From contig ML014169.1 of assembly GCA_003615045.1 (NCBI GenBank), forward strand, positions 38,628-102,627: 64,000 bases of DNA, given 5' to 3'. Shown here piece after piece: positions 10,921 through 20,448 of this stretch (positions are counted from its first letter, which is position 1; each line of letters starts with the position of its first letter). The DNA comes from Caulochytrium protostelioides. Its lineage: Eukaryota > Chytridiomycota > Caulochytriomycetes > Caulochytriales > Caulochytriaceae. The notes under the pieces are model-generated. The model was not told the DNA's origin, did no database searches, and saw nothing but the letters and a program-made list of their open reading frames with translations. A program made the translations under genes and the position numbers.

Positions 10921-13602
10921 TTAGCGGAAGACGGGCCGAACAATAAACCGTGCAGGACACGCTTTCAGCGTGCAGCTTCCAATCCGCCGCAAGGGGAGAC
11001 TGCCGCGCGACACATGGCTGCTGGCACTGCTCGTCACACGGCTGCTGCCGCCGCTACTGCCGCTGCCGCTGCGGTCCAGCTTCCACGACAGTCCGGTCGA
11101 CGACGACGCGGTCGACGACGCGGTCGACGACGATCGATGCATGGCTTCCGCGGCATCGGGCTCGGCCGTGGCGAGCGCTGGCGTCGCGGCGGCGGCGGCG
11201 GGCAAGAGGCGGGGAGACGACGCGCTGCTGGACGAAAAGGACGCCGAGGAGGACGACGCGAGCCGCGTGACGGGCACCGGCGGCAGCGGCCGGCGGTGGC
11301 CCCGGCGGACGGACCCGCGGCGCCGCAGCCGGTGGCCCGGCAGCCCGCGGGCGTCGTCGCCGGCCGACGCCCGCACGCTCGCGAGCAGCGCCGACGTCGA
11401 CGCGCTCGTCGCCATCCGCGGCGGCCGCGGGATCCCGTGGCGCAGCATCGCCCGCTCGAGCCGGAGCTCCCGGTCCGTGCGGTTGCGGCACACCTGCTTC
11501 AGCACGTCGCGGTGCCGGTCCTGCACCAGATCGAGGATCGAGTCGATGCCGGCGGCCGCGGCGGCCGACGACGACGGGCCCAGCCCTCGCGGCGACGCCG
11601 TCAGGGACGCCGTGGAGGCCGTGCTCGAGACCGATGCCGCCGTTGGGCGCCGGGATGGCTCAGCGGCGTGAGGGCCACAGCTCATGGGGCTGTGGCTTCC
11701 GTGGCGATCCGAGCGGCCGCCGCGCTGCGCGAGGTGCTCGGGGTCGACGCCGCGCCGCCGTTCTAGCGCGGCGCGCTCACGCCGCCGCCGCGAACGGCGC
11801 GACCGGAGGAACGATGGCGGCCGCGGGTCGAGCTCGAGCTCGTGGAATGCCGTCATAATGAGCGACGATGCGTCGCCGTCAGCATCTGAATCGTCCAGGT
11901 CGGCGTCAGCATCCGCGTCAGCATCCGCATCAGCGTCGGCGTCAGCAGCATCAGCATCAGCAGCAGCATCCGCGTCAGCATCCGCGTCAGCAGAGACACG
12001 GGTCGCCGGAGGACCGCCGACGCAGACGTCGGACGAGGAGGCGTCCGACGCGGCCGTGCAGAACGAGACGGCGTGGTCACGCGTCAGCAACGGCGATGGC
12101 CACGGAGATCGGATGACGGCCAGTGACGCCGCCTCTGGCGAGACCGGGGGCTTCGTCGCGGACGTCGAAGCCGCAGCGGCCGCGGTCGGCGAGCGCGCCG
12201 CGTCGGGCGGCCGCATCGGCGCCGGGGGCGCGTGCTGCGGCCATCGCGTCATGAGCCGATGCCGCCGCGGGCGCAGGCCCTCCGGATCGGCGGGCGCCGG
12301 CTCGCCCGGCACCCGCGGCGGCGACCAGGCCGACAGTGACGCTGGTATCAACGGCATCGCCGATCCCGACGTGGACGCCGCGGCGGATGCTGCCGGCGTG
12401 CTGGCGGACGGCGCGGCGGGAGCCGCGAGGCCCCGACACCCGCCGCGCCGCCGGAGCGGAGGCGCGGGCGCGGGCTGCGTGGGCAGCGGCGCCGGCGACG
12501 AGGGCGGCGAGGGCACGTCGTTCAGCGTCGGGAGCCGGCTCAGCCCCTTGAGCAGCGCCTCGAGCGGCGATTCGCTGCCGCTAGCCGCGGCCGACGGCGC
12601 GGCAGTGAAGGGCGCCGCCGCGGCCGCGTCCGGCGACGGCGTCGGCAGCTCGGAGGCGGGGGAGGGCAGTGCATGCCCGCTCATCACGCCGCGGAGGCCT
12701 TCGGCGGGGACGGCGCGGCCCAGGAAGGGGACCCGCTTCGGCGGGACAGGCGCCGGCGACGCTGTCCACGTGAGCGGCGACGCCGCGGGCGTCACGAGGA
12801 CCGACGGCGGCGTCTCGAGCGAGAGTCGGCGCACGGTGTGGCCCAGCGTTGCCGCGCTCGGGATCGCGGCCGCCCGGGGCCCGATGGCGGCCGCGGACGC
12901 GGAGCGCTGCGAGGCCGAGAGCTCCGCGGTCGGCGAGGGATGCACAGCGTCCCCGAGGTTGTGCAGGCTGGTGGAGCGCATGGGCACGTGCCGCGCGCAC
13001 GGTGTGGGGTCCGGCCCGGTCGTCGGCGCGGCGCCCGGGGTGGCGGCCGGCGTGGGCGTCACGGCGGCCTTGAGGGCCGCTGCGGACGCCGCCGGCGCCG
13101 AGTCTGCAGTGGGCGCTACCGACGAGGCCGCCGCGGCGGCCGCCGTGACAGCGAGTCGAGCGGCCCGACGGAGCCGTTCGCGCGGCGTCATCCCCGCCGC
13201 GGGCCGGGCGGCAGGGCCGGCGGCCGGGGCCGCGCTCGCCGGGGGAAGCGGCATGGCCGGCAGCGCTCGCCCGACGCGACGGGACCGCGACTCAGCTTTC
13301 ACGAGCACCGACGGCTTGGGCACGACGGCGGCTGAGGCCGAGCGCAGCGGCGGGGGGGCGGCCAGGGAAGGGCGTGCCTGACGGTCAATCGGCGGGAGAT
13401 CCGCGGGTGGGACGGCGGCCGCCGCCGCCGCAGCGGCACGGACGCGCAGCGGCAGCGGCGGCGGCGGCGGCCCTCCTGGCGCGGACATGAGGATGAGTGC
13501 GGGTGCGTGTCGTGGCCGTGGCGGCGGCGGGAACGATGGCCGTGGCGGCGGCGGCGGCGGCGGCTCCGGACGCGGGGAACGGAACCTCGTGGTCGCCGTC
13601 AT
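10921..13602 (-). CDS. Hypothetical low-complexity protein with Asp-Ala repeat
   Basis: An 893-codon frame without introns. It is not recognised. The N-terminus is Pro-rich (runs of 5-7 Pro, and MSAPGGPPPPPLPLR at residue 39, an alternative start at 13488). Most of the protein is Ala/Ser/Pro-rich and predicted disordered, with basic patches. The more protein-like blocks are TSLHNLGDAVHPSPTAEL, SPLEALLKGLSRLPTLNDVP, and one likely helical segment ILDLVQDRHRDVLKQVCRNR (about residues 685-705, followed by TDRELRLERAMLRHGIPR). An alternating Asp-Ala tract occupies about residues 537-570. The opposite strand also has a 565-codon frame (11684-13381). The minus strand is preferred because it has discrete non-repetitive helical segments and a normal stop context. 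Function cannot be inferred; proline-rich stretches could bind profilin or SH3 domains. Confidence 0.5.
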   Translation of the reverse strand: MTATTRFRSPRPEPPPPPPPRPSFPPPPRPRHAPALILMSAPGGPPPPPLPLRVRAAAAAAAAVPPADLPPIDRQARPSLAAPPPLRSASAAVVPKPSVLVKAESRSRRVGRALPAMPLPPASAAPAAGPAARPAAGMTPRERLRRAARLAVTAAAAAASSVAPTADSAPAASAAALKAAVTPTPAATPGAAPTTGPDPTPCARHVPMRSTSLHNLGDAVHPSPTAELSASQRSASAAAIGPRAAAIPSAATLGHTVRRLSLETPPSVLVTPAASPLTWTASPAPVPPKRVPFLGRAVPAEGLRGVMSGHALPSPASELPTPSPDAAAAAPFTAAPSAAASGSESPLEALLKGLSRLPTLNDVPSPPSSPAPLPTQPAPAPPLRRRGGCRGLAAPAAPSASTPAASAAASTSGSAMPLIPASLSAWSPPRVPGEPAPADPEGLRPRRHRLMTRWPQHAPPAPMRPPDAARSPTAAAAASTSATKPPVSPEAASLAVIRSPWPSPLLTRDHAVSFCTAASDASSSDVCVGGPPATRVSADADADADAAADADAADADADADADADADADLDDSDADGDASSLIMTAFHELELDPRPPSFLRSRRSRRRRERAALERRRGVDPEHLAQRGGRSDRHGSHSPMSCGPHAAEPSRRPTAASVSSTASTASLTASPRGLGPSSSAAAAAGIDSILDLVQDRHRDVLKQVCRNRTDRELRLERAMLRHGIPRPPRMATSASTSALLASVRASAGDDARGLPGHRLRRRGSVRRGHRRPLPPVPVTRLASSSSASFSSSSASSPRLLPAAAAATPALATAEPDAAEAMHRSSSTASSTASSSTGLSWKLDRSGSGSSGGSSRVTSSASSHVSRGSLPLRRIGSCTLKACPARFIVRPVFR
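11896..11993 (-). repeat. Hexamer tandem repeat encoding alternating Asp-Ala
   Basis: Imperfect tandem copies of a GCTGAC/GCGGAT-type hexamer (minus strand) encode an Asp-Ala alternation of roughly 30 residues inside the hypothetical protein. On the plus strand the same DNA reads as Ser-Ala, which explains the long antisense frame. Confidence 0.85.
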
Positions 13603-15171
13603 GGCGCGGCGTCGTCGTGCCGAGCGCCGGCGCGCGCGAGTATAACGCCGGGATGGACGGACGACGGTGCGAGCGCGACGGGCGGGGGCCCCCGGGGCAG
13701 GCCTGCGTGTTCAGCCCGTCTCGCGACTCGCGGCTCGCGGCTCGCGGCTCAGGCTCGCGCCGGGGGGCGACGGACGGCAGCGCAGCGCAGCGCAGCGGGC
13801 GTGACGAGGGACAGCCCTGCGCAGTCGCCGATGCCGCCGTGCCGGACGCCGATCGCACGTCGGGCGAACGGATCGGCCGCGCTGCCGGAGGCCCTCGCGC
13901 TGCGCGGCGGCCGTGCGCGCCGTCGTCCGCGGCCGTCGTCCTTCGCATGCATCCGCCTTCAGCGCCGGCGCCGCCGTCCCCACCACCCGCTGCGGCGCGG
14001 GTCGGGCCGCGGTGGAGGCCGCACGCGTCGTTTGCCGGCCAAGCGGATCCCCGCCTGGGGCGTGTCGGACGCGGCGTCCAGCGGGCTGGTCGAAGCGGGC
14101 TGCGCTCGCCCGGGCCCCCGTCCGGTGTCCTCGGGGGTGCTCTCGCTGTCGCACGCGGGCGAGCCGCCGCCGCCGCGTTCCCTGGTGCCGGTGCGGCGGC
14201 GCGGCGGATGGTGTCCATCCGTCCATCCGTCCATCCGTCCATCCGTCCATCCGTCCCAGCGGAGGTGTCCAAGCACGGGTGCTGTGGCCGCCGCAGCGGC
14301 CGCCAGGGTGGGGCAGCAGGCGCATCCGCATCCGGCACCGCCTTCCCGGCGCCGCGGCCGCGAGAGGCGTCGCACCCGGCCGCAGGGAAGGCCGCGGCCC
14401 ATCTCCCCGACAAAGGCCGGTCAACCGGCATACGACCACGCAGGCCACCGTCGACCCGTCCGCCGCGAATGCCGTCATGCCGCCCACGACGCGGCCGCGG
14501 GTCACCACGAGGGAACCCGAGGGTCGGTGCCGGGGACCGCGGCCGGCCCGCGGGCCTCGTTGGGCGTCGCGGCACGCGGTCACCACGTGGCTGGCCGACG
14601 CGCGGACGGGACGGGTCGACGGCCAGATCCCTCGGCCAATGAAGGTCAATGAAGACGCGACGCCATGGGAAGCCCACGCGGAGAGGTGATGGCGAGAGCG
14701 GAGATGGATGACGCAGCAGACGCGCCTCGACCCTTCCTCATGCCTCGGGAGCCATCATCGGATCCGCAGTGACCGGCGAGACGCTGCGCGATAATAATAA
14801 GCGATAAGCGCGAAGGCGCCATGGCGCTCGCTCGCCATCCGAGGCACCTCCGGCGGCCACAATCCCCGGAGAAGGAGCAAGCCGCGCGAGGATCACGCCA
14901 CTTCCATACGCTTCTTGCACGCGCCCCAGGACGCCATGGCCTCCTAACGGCTCCGACCAGACGGGGAGTATCGTGATTCAAAAAAAAGCACGGCGCATGA
15001 CCTGTTGGTTGGCGCGCATTCGCTTAACACGTACGTTAAATAACATGATCTATATCACACTGAGCGCTTCGCGTTTCGATGCGGACACCGACCGATCCGC
15101 TGTCAATGACGGTCGAGCGCGTCCCGTCTCCGTCGACGATGGCGCTGATTTCATCCAGACCGCGACTCGGC
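13603..15171. other. Gene-free region between hypothetical gene and ataxin-10
   Basis: Several overlapping long frames on both strands (13385-14677 minus; 13497-14642 and 13507-14652 plus) have random-looking Arg/Pro/Ala-rich translations, as expected from GC-rich DNA lacking A/T-rich stop codons. None has a domain. The right third (14740-15170) is less GC-rich and holds the 3' region of the ataxin-10 homologue. Confidence 0.5.
14213..14257. repeat. (CCATCCGT)n octamer microsatellite
   Basis: Five to six tandem copies of CCATCCGT. A nearly identical octamer, CCATCCGG, is repeated at 44841-44907. Confidence 0.9.
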
Positions 15172-16986
15172 TCAAAAAACAGCCGTGTTCATTTCGCCCA
15201 GACCGAGTTTGGTCATGGTGCTTTCGGGCAGCACCTCCTCGGCCTTCAGCTGCTCGATCGCGGCCTGGTTGGCCGGGTTGCTTTCGCAGAGATTGCGGAT
15301 ACAGAACAGCGCCACTTCCTTGAGGTAGGGGTTGGTATCGTCGATCACGCAGTGATTCAGCACGACCGGGATCCCGTCCTCCGTGCGCACGCGGTTCTGG
15401 GCGTCGGGGTTGCGCCAGCACAGGTTGCTGAGAATGCGCATCACGTCCGACTTGGCCAGCAGCAGCGCGGGCGACGTAATCGCCGGCGCCTCCATGGCCG
15501 CGCTCGGCGGCACCGATGCAACCACGCGTGGCGCAGCTGCTGCAGCAGCAGCAGCAGCTGCTGCTGTGGTTGATGGTGATGGTGATGGTGATGGTGATGA
15601 TCGTCCTGATGGCGACAGTGATGCGGCGGAGAGCGACGAGACGGAGGGCCGAGCATCGGCTCCTTCCCGCTCGGCACGCTTTCCCAGCAGCGATGGAGCA
15701 GCACCACTAGAGGACGCCGCTGGCGCGGCGTCGGCCGTTGTCGGAGCCGCAGACGGCGGTGGCCGCACGGTGACCCGCGGCGTGCTCGGGAAGACGGCCA
15801 ACAGGCGCAAGCAGAGCGGAATGAGATCGGTCTGGTTGAAAGGCACGTTGGCGCGCGTGGTGGCCATGACGAGGATGTCGAGGACGGCGCGGGTCGCTTG
15901 GACGGCGCGGTGGCAGGTCGCGCAGGTGCACGCGGCGCAGCGGCCGGCCGACGGCGCGTGGGCCGGGCACGGCGCCTCGAGGACCCCCGTCAGGACCGCG
16001 AGCACAGCGACGAGCGTCGCGGGCTGCAGACCGAGCAGCGCGGTCGTCGCCGCGACCACGGCGGGCGAGAGGGTCGCCGCGACGGCGGGCCAGTCGTCGG
16101 CCGTGATGGTCTCGTAGTCGGCCGCATAGGCGCTCTTGAGGAGCGGCCACAGCGTCGCGAGCTGCGCCATGCCCGCCGCGCGGTCGGGCGCCGCGACGGC
16201 GAGCCCGCGGGTCCAAGCTACGATCGCGTCGGCGTCGCCCGCAAGCCGCTTGGCCCACGCGAGCCGCATCTGGAACGTGCGGTCGCTCGGGTGGGCGATG
16301 GCGCACGGGACCGCGACGAGCGACGGCGCATGCGCGAGCACGACGGCGAGCAGGCCGGCGTCCGTCTGCACGCAGTTGTACACGACGGCGAGGCCCGCGT
16401 CCGCATAGAACCGCGCCGGCGCGGCGGCCTCGCTCTCGATCGTGGCCGCCGCCGTCGTCGCGGGATCCGAGGCGCCGTCGGCCGGCGAGAGATCCGCGGC
16501 GTCGCGCGCATACTGAGCGATGGGCACGGCCCACCGGGACAAGTGATCGTCGGCGACGAGGCCTGCGAGCAGCGCGCGAGCGCGGGTGGCGTCCGTGGTC
16601 CAGTGGCGGAGCAGCCACACGAGCACCGTCCGGCGCACAGGCAGCGGCGGCACGTCGCACGCCGTGGGATCAAGCCACGTGGCCAGCCCGGCGACCCAGG
16701 CGGCGTGGTCCCATGCGGCCGCGAGCGACGGCACGAGCGCGGGGGCGACGGCGTCCAGCGCGCGTGTCAGCATCGCTTGCTGCTCGGCCTCAGTTGACGT
16801 GATCAGCGTGGTCGGCAGTGGCGTCGTTCCGCCCGGTTGGCGCGCGTGCATGAGGGCCGCCAGGACGGCCGCGAGCCGCGCCGACCATGCCGCGACGGCA
16901 CTGTCGGCGTTGTGAAGCGGTTCGGCGGACCAGGCGGCCGCGAGGGCCTGCATGGACGCCGCCTCGTGCAGCGAGATCGGCGTCAT
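15172..16986 (-). CDS. ATXN10: Ataxin-10 homologue (armadillo-like)
   Basis: A 604-residue intronless frame. The C-terminal 100 residues carry the conserved ataxin-10 domain: KSDVMRILSNLCWRNPDAQN, IPVVLNHCVIDDTNPYLKE and ALFCIRNLCESNPANQAAIE. The rest is rich in helical Leu/Ala segments compatible with armadillo-type repeats, including FYADAGLAVVYNCVQTDAG and a Cys-rich turn CAACTCATC. A Ser/Pro/Ala linker at about residues 425-500 is encoded by repeats (GGTGAT)n and (GCA)n at 15530-15605. Ataxin-10 family proteins act in cytokinesis and cell survival in animals; the yeast member is Ctr86. ATG 16986 was chosen because MTPISLHEAASMQALAAAW reads as a helical start; the frame is open further upstream with unrelated Arg-rich translation. 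Two CACGTG sites lie about 110-125 nt upstream. Confidence 0.88.
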   Translation of the reverse strand: MTPISLHEAASMQALAAAWSAEPLHNADSAVAAWSARLAAVLAALMHARQPGGTTPLPTTLITSTEAEQQAMLTRALDAVAPALVPSLAAAWDHAAWVAGLATWLDPTACDVPPLPVRRTVLVWLLRHWTTDATRARALLAGLVADDHLSRWAVPIAQYARDAADLSPADGASDPATTAAATIESEAAAPARFYADAGLAVVYNCVQTDAGLLAVVLAHAPSLVAVPCAIAHPSDRTFQMRLAWAKRLAGDADAIVAWTRGLAVAAPDRAAGMAQLATLWPLLKSAYAADYETITADDWPAVAATLSPAVVAATTALLGLQPATLVAVLAVLTGVLEAPCPAHAPSAGRCAACTCATCHRAVQATRAVLDILVMATTRANVPFNQTDLIPLCLRLLAVFPSTPRVTVRPPPSAAPTTADAAPAASSSGAAPSLLGKRAEREGADARPSVSSLSAASLSPSGRSSPSPSPSPSTTAAAAAAAAAAAPRVVASVPPSAAMEAPAITSPALLLAKSDVMRILSNLCWRNPDAQNRVRTEDGIPVVLNHCVIDDTNPYLKEVALFCIRNLCESNPANQAAIEQLKAEEVLPESTMTKLGLGEMNTAVF

Positions 16987-17728
16987 GGCGTCACAGCGTG
17001 AAGGGGGCGGAGCAGCGAAGCGAGCGCACGGTCCATTCCAGGGGTCAGCCCATGGGACAAGGCCGCGTCTTTGGCGACGTGCCGCGTGGTCGCCACGTGG
17101 TCGCCACGTGGTCCGCATGAAGTGGGCAACCAGGGACGATATGCTACGGACTGTCCGCATAGCGGACTCTTTTGGAGTGGGTGTCATGGTCGTGCGGCGG
17201 GGTGCGCGTGGTACAGCCGCGATGGCCCGCGCCCGGCCGTGGACGGTGGCGCATGCGTCCCACCGCTTGGTTGGGCCGCCCAACCTCACCAGCGGAGTTC
17301 GCGACCGCAACGCCACACCGACCCGAGCGCGACCTCGCCTCCTTCGGTCACGCCCGTCACGAGCCAGACGTCGGCCCAGCGCGCGGCTCACGCCGCTCAC
17401 GCCGCCGCTACCGCCGCTACCGACGGTCGCGGCGATCCAGCGCCCAGGGCGATGATGCGTTGTGCAGCAGGCCCAAGTTGGTCTTCTAGCACACAGACCT
17501 TTCGCTGGGTATGAGTCATCACTCGGAAGCTGACCCGAAAACATTACTCTCTGGAAGCCGGCATCAAAACAGCCCAAAAGCAGTCGGGATCCAAAAGGAG
17601 CCGCTGCAGCGGCTCTCAGAGGCCGGCCCCAAGGACGTGGGGCTCGCAACGCACTAGACGTTCATAGATGAGCGGCTAGAAACGTAAGGGTCACTGTGTG
17701 TACCGACTACCTCAATATATATATATCA
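16987..17728. other. Spacer between ataxin-10 start and orphan gene 3' end
   Basis: The left 130 nt form the ataxin-10 upstream region with CACGTG sites. The remainder has no recognised gene. The region 17640-17730 is AT-richer and abuts the stop of the orphan gene. Confidence 0.5.
17094..17110. promoter_or_regulatory. Two tandem GCCACGTGG(T) sites upstream of ataxin-10
   Basis: CACGTG occurs at 17094-17099 and 17105-17110 within an 11-nt tandem CGCCACGTGGT, with a decayed copy (GACGTGCCGCGTGGT) just before it. This lies 108-124 nt upstream of the ATG. CACGTG is the core bound by bHLH factors such as yeast Cbf1 or animal USF/MYC. The role here is inferred from position and repetition. Confidence 0.5.
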
Positions 17729-19498
17729 CTAAGAATCGCTCTTGTGTCGCTTGTGGCCATGCTCATTGTCGTCCCTGGCGAAACTTGGCATGGAGGAAGG
17801 ACCCGCGCTGCCGTCGCTGTCGATGTCGCTCTTAGGGCGATAAACAAGGGCGCCATGGACGCTTCCCCCTTCAGATGCCATGGGGCCGGCAGGATGATCG
17901 TCGTGCAATGGCTTGGGGCGATAAACAAGAGTGCTGAGGAGGTCCTCTCCGTCAGATGTCATTGGGCTGGCGGCCTGGTGACCGGCATGCTGGTGAGGAC
18001 GAAGAGTAAGAGTTCCGTGGATCATCGGCGGAGCTAAGGGTTGTGACTTTCGCATTCTCGCTTGCTTGATTCGGCTTTCCCTCGCTAGTTTAAACGGCGC
18101 ATGGAAACGTTGATACTCGGCCATCAAATCAGAAAAGAAACGGCAAAAGTCTTTTGACGAAGAGCGAATGTCAGTCTGACTTGTAGCTAGAAGAAGAGAA
18201 GCTAGATAAAGATGCTCCACCAATGGTGCGACCACGTAAAAGCGTCGGTTGTGGAGAGCCATGGTATACTGACGGCTGAGTTGGGCATTTTGGTTGTTGG
18301 CGATCCAGCTCTCGATCTCCTCACGTATGACCGTCTGCAGAGAGTCGATCACAGAGTCAAGCCTTTCTTTCTTTTCCTGATACTGACTCTCTAGATCCCG
18401 TTGGGGCCCCTCGATATGGGCATCACTAAGTCCGTGCGAGACCAAAACATTCATGACTAGCTGGAACGTTTCCGCCAGTCTTTTCCCCGTCGGTTGGCCA
18501 TGATCATCCGGTGTATGATGGGGATTGGCGGAACCATTCGATTGAGCATATTCAACATCGATGTTGCTGAGCTTTCTCAGCTGAGATCGTAAGGCATCCA
18601 CCAGCTGAGATCGCCGGGCATTCGGTTTTCCAAAAGCTGCGCCATGCAGAAGCTTGGGCGACGACCGTCCTTCGATGCGATCCACGGCTTTCACGCTATC
18701 GGGCGCGTTGTTTTTGAGCGCTTGAAGAAGCTGAGCGGCCGCGTTCAATGTCTCCAGGGAGAAGGGGATACTCTGGCCCTTGTCAAGGTCGACGCTACGA
18801 CTATAGAGATGGCTAAGTTGCGCCACTTGAATCACTGTTTCTAGGGGCTGCCCGTACTCAGACTCCACTTCCTCTTGCTTGGTAGCCATTTGCTGGAGGG
18901 GCCACATGTTGCGGAAGAAAATCGTCTCGAGAGAATCAGAAGAGCGCTTACTATTGTCGAAGTTGGTCCGAGCTTGATTGCGGAGGCGCTTGCGGAGATC
19001 ATCCATCCATGTAAATACAGGATTTTCGGCAAAGAGTAGATACGCGAAGGCGACCGAGGCCGCCTCACGATCAGGAATATCCGGCATAGCGCTGTAGATC
19101 ATATAGAAGATGTCCCAAATCTTTTTCGCCTGTTCAATCTGAGTATCTTGTTTTTGACCGTCCCCATTCAGAGTTTTGGCGATGGTATCAATCAATCCTT
19201 GGTATTTGTTTGTTTGTTTGTTTGCGTCCAGGCGAAAGGTTTCGCTAATGTCTTTGAGCGAGCTCTTCTCGTCCATGTCTGCTGTGTTCATTTGACGCAG
19301 CAAACGCAGCTTCCAATGACCCCGTGGAAAATTTCGGAAATCGCGTAAATCGTGAGACCCAGTTGGCGCCCAATCCGCCGGTAGCTTCCAGACCACGCGG
19401 TCCATGGGATGCGCCGTCGGCTCGACGCCCGAACGAATGTCATTGGAGTTCTCCTGCGCCTTGATTGGGACGGCGGTCCAGACGATGCCGACGCACAA
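17729..19498 (-). CDS. Orphan protein of lower GC content, signal-peptide-like N-terminus, C-terminal repeats
   Basis: An open frame of about 590 codons, not recognised. Unlike its neighbours it is not GC-saturated and uses A/T-ending codons and many Lys, Asn, Gln and Ile. The N-terminus reads WPWLAATTLCVGIVWTAVPIKA-QEN, split here as a hydrophobic core followed by a plausible signal-peptidase site after KA. No ATG opens that frame: the nearest ATG (about 19546, MRFSRRW) is one frame off, so a frameshift, a small 5' intron (a GTAAGA donor lies at 19604) or a sequence error is likely. The middle is helical and charged (DEKSSLKDISETFRLDANK; ESQYQEKKERLDSVID). Near the C-terminus about 28 residues are tandemly repeated around LVYRPK (LLSTLVYRPK, then HGALVYRPK). 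It ends in a basic HKRHKSDS. Secretion or transfer from another genome are inferences. Confidence 0.65.
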   Translation of the reverse strand: MCVGIVWTAVPIKAQENSNDIRSGVEPTAHPMDRVVWKLPADWAPTGSHDLRDFRNFPRGHWKLRLLRQMNTADMDEKSSLKDISETFRLDANKQTNKYQGLIDTIAKTLNGDGQKQDTQIEQAKKIWDIFYMIYSAMPDIPDREAASVAFAYLLFAENPVFTWMDDLRKRLRNQARTNFDNSKRSSDSLETIFFRNMWPLQQMATKQEEVESEYGQPLETVIQVAQLSHLYSRSVDLDKGQSIPFSLETLNAAAQLLQALKNNAPDSVKAVDRIEGRSSPKLLHGAAFGKPNARRSQLVDALRSQLRKLSNIDVEYAQSNGSANPHHTPDDHGQPTGKRLAETFQLVMNVLVSHGLSDAHIEGPQRDLESQYQEKKERLDSVIDSLQTVIREEIESWIANNQNAQLSRQYTMALHNRRFYVVAPLVEHLYLASLLLATSQTDIRSSSKDFCRFFSDLMAEYQRFHAPFKLARESRIKQARMRKSQPLAPPMIHGTLTLRPHQHAGHQAASPMTSDGEDLLSTLVYRPKPLHDDHPAGPMASEGGSVHGALVYRPKSDIDSDGSAGPSSMPSFARDDNEHGHKRHKSDS

Positions 19499-19660
19499 GG
19501 TGGTGGCGGCCAGCCAGGGCCAGCCAGCGCCGGGAGAAGCGCATGGTCGCTGTTCCCCAGTCGGTCGAGCCGAGACGGTTGGCGGGGCAGAAACAAGATC
19601 TTACCGAACAAGCGTGGTGCGGGCGTGTGCTAGCGCAGGCAATGACGGCGGGTCGGAGAA

Positions 19661-19672
19661 GAGAGGGAGAGA

Positions 19673-19742
<70 letters not shown>
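19661..19742. repeat. (GA)n microsatellite
   Basis: More than 30 GA dinucleotides, pure from about 19677, located about 110 nt upstream of the orphan gene's likely start. On the minus strand it is a (CT)n tract, a common promoter-proximal pyrimidine run. Confidence 0.95.
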
Positions 19743-19745
<3 letters not shown>

Positions 19746-20448
19746 GCACACCACTTCACATGGTGCGTAAAGATGCGCTGAACGGCTCCCCGACCTTGTT
19801 CTCTATCCCATGGGGCTGCAGGCCCTGCTCACTTTATACGACCCATCAAATCGCCGCTTATCATTCCTCGTGCTGCTCAATCGTGCTGACATTGAAATCC
19901 TGATGATGATTGTCACAGCGTCACATAGCGCCACATTCAAGAGGCATCAAGAGGTGGACACAAGAAAATATTTGGGTGTTGAAACGTGACGTGTTGAACT
20001 GGGACAGCGTCGTTACTCCCTGACGGCCTTTTTTGTTTTAATATGGCGGATCGGATTACATAGAGCGTGATCGGCGACTAGAACGCCCGATGGGCCCACA
20101 GTACTATCACGCCAAGACGCCGCATCAATCGCTTCGCCGCGTACGTGGGGCGACGTCACACGAGCGTGCAACCGCTGACCCCGGCCGACGTCACTCGCCC
20201 CCTCCCCCCGTACCTCAAATGCACGCGAGTCGAAAAATCGACGGCCTTGCTGGAGACAGCAGGCTTGCCGCGCTGTGCCGCGCTACAAGGTTGCGGAGGA
20301 ATCAGCCCGTGGTCGGCACGTCCATTCGGTGCTAAACCCTAGCTGACTTTCTTGAGGACGAGGCCAGGATCGCGGCCCCGTGTGGGGTCGGCTCACGAAG
20401 GGGTGGACACCCTCAATATTAATGATAACGAAATTTCCACGCATCCAC
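19743..20448. other. Intergenic, AT-richer stretch
   Basis: No supported gene. 19800-20100 is markedly lower in GC, like the orphan gene to its left; GC rises again from 20100. The right end holds a possible short last exon of the DUF300 gene (about 20394-20412, minus). Confidence 0.5.

Noticed and set aside
11684-13381. 565-codon plus-strand frame opposite the hypothetical gene
   Set aside because: It is mostly Ser/Ala repeat and Arg-rich sequence that mirrors the minus-strand frame, and has no helical or domain-like segment.
13385-14677. Long overlapping frames on both strands (minus 430 codons, plus two of 381 codons)
   Set aside because: All are Arg/Pro/Ala-rich, contradict each other and have no domain. 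AT-poor DNA gives long stop-free frames by chance.
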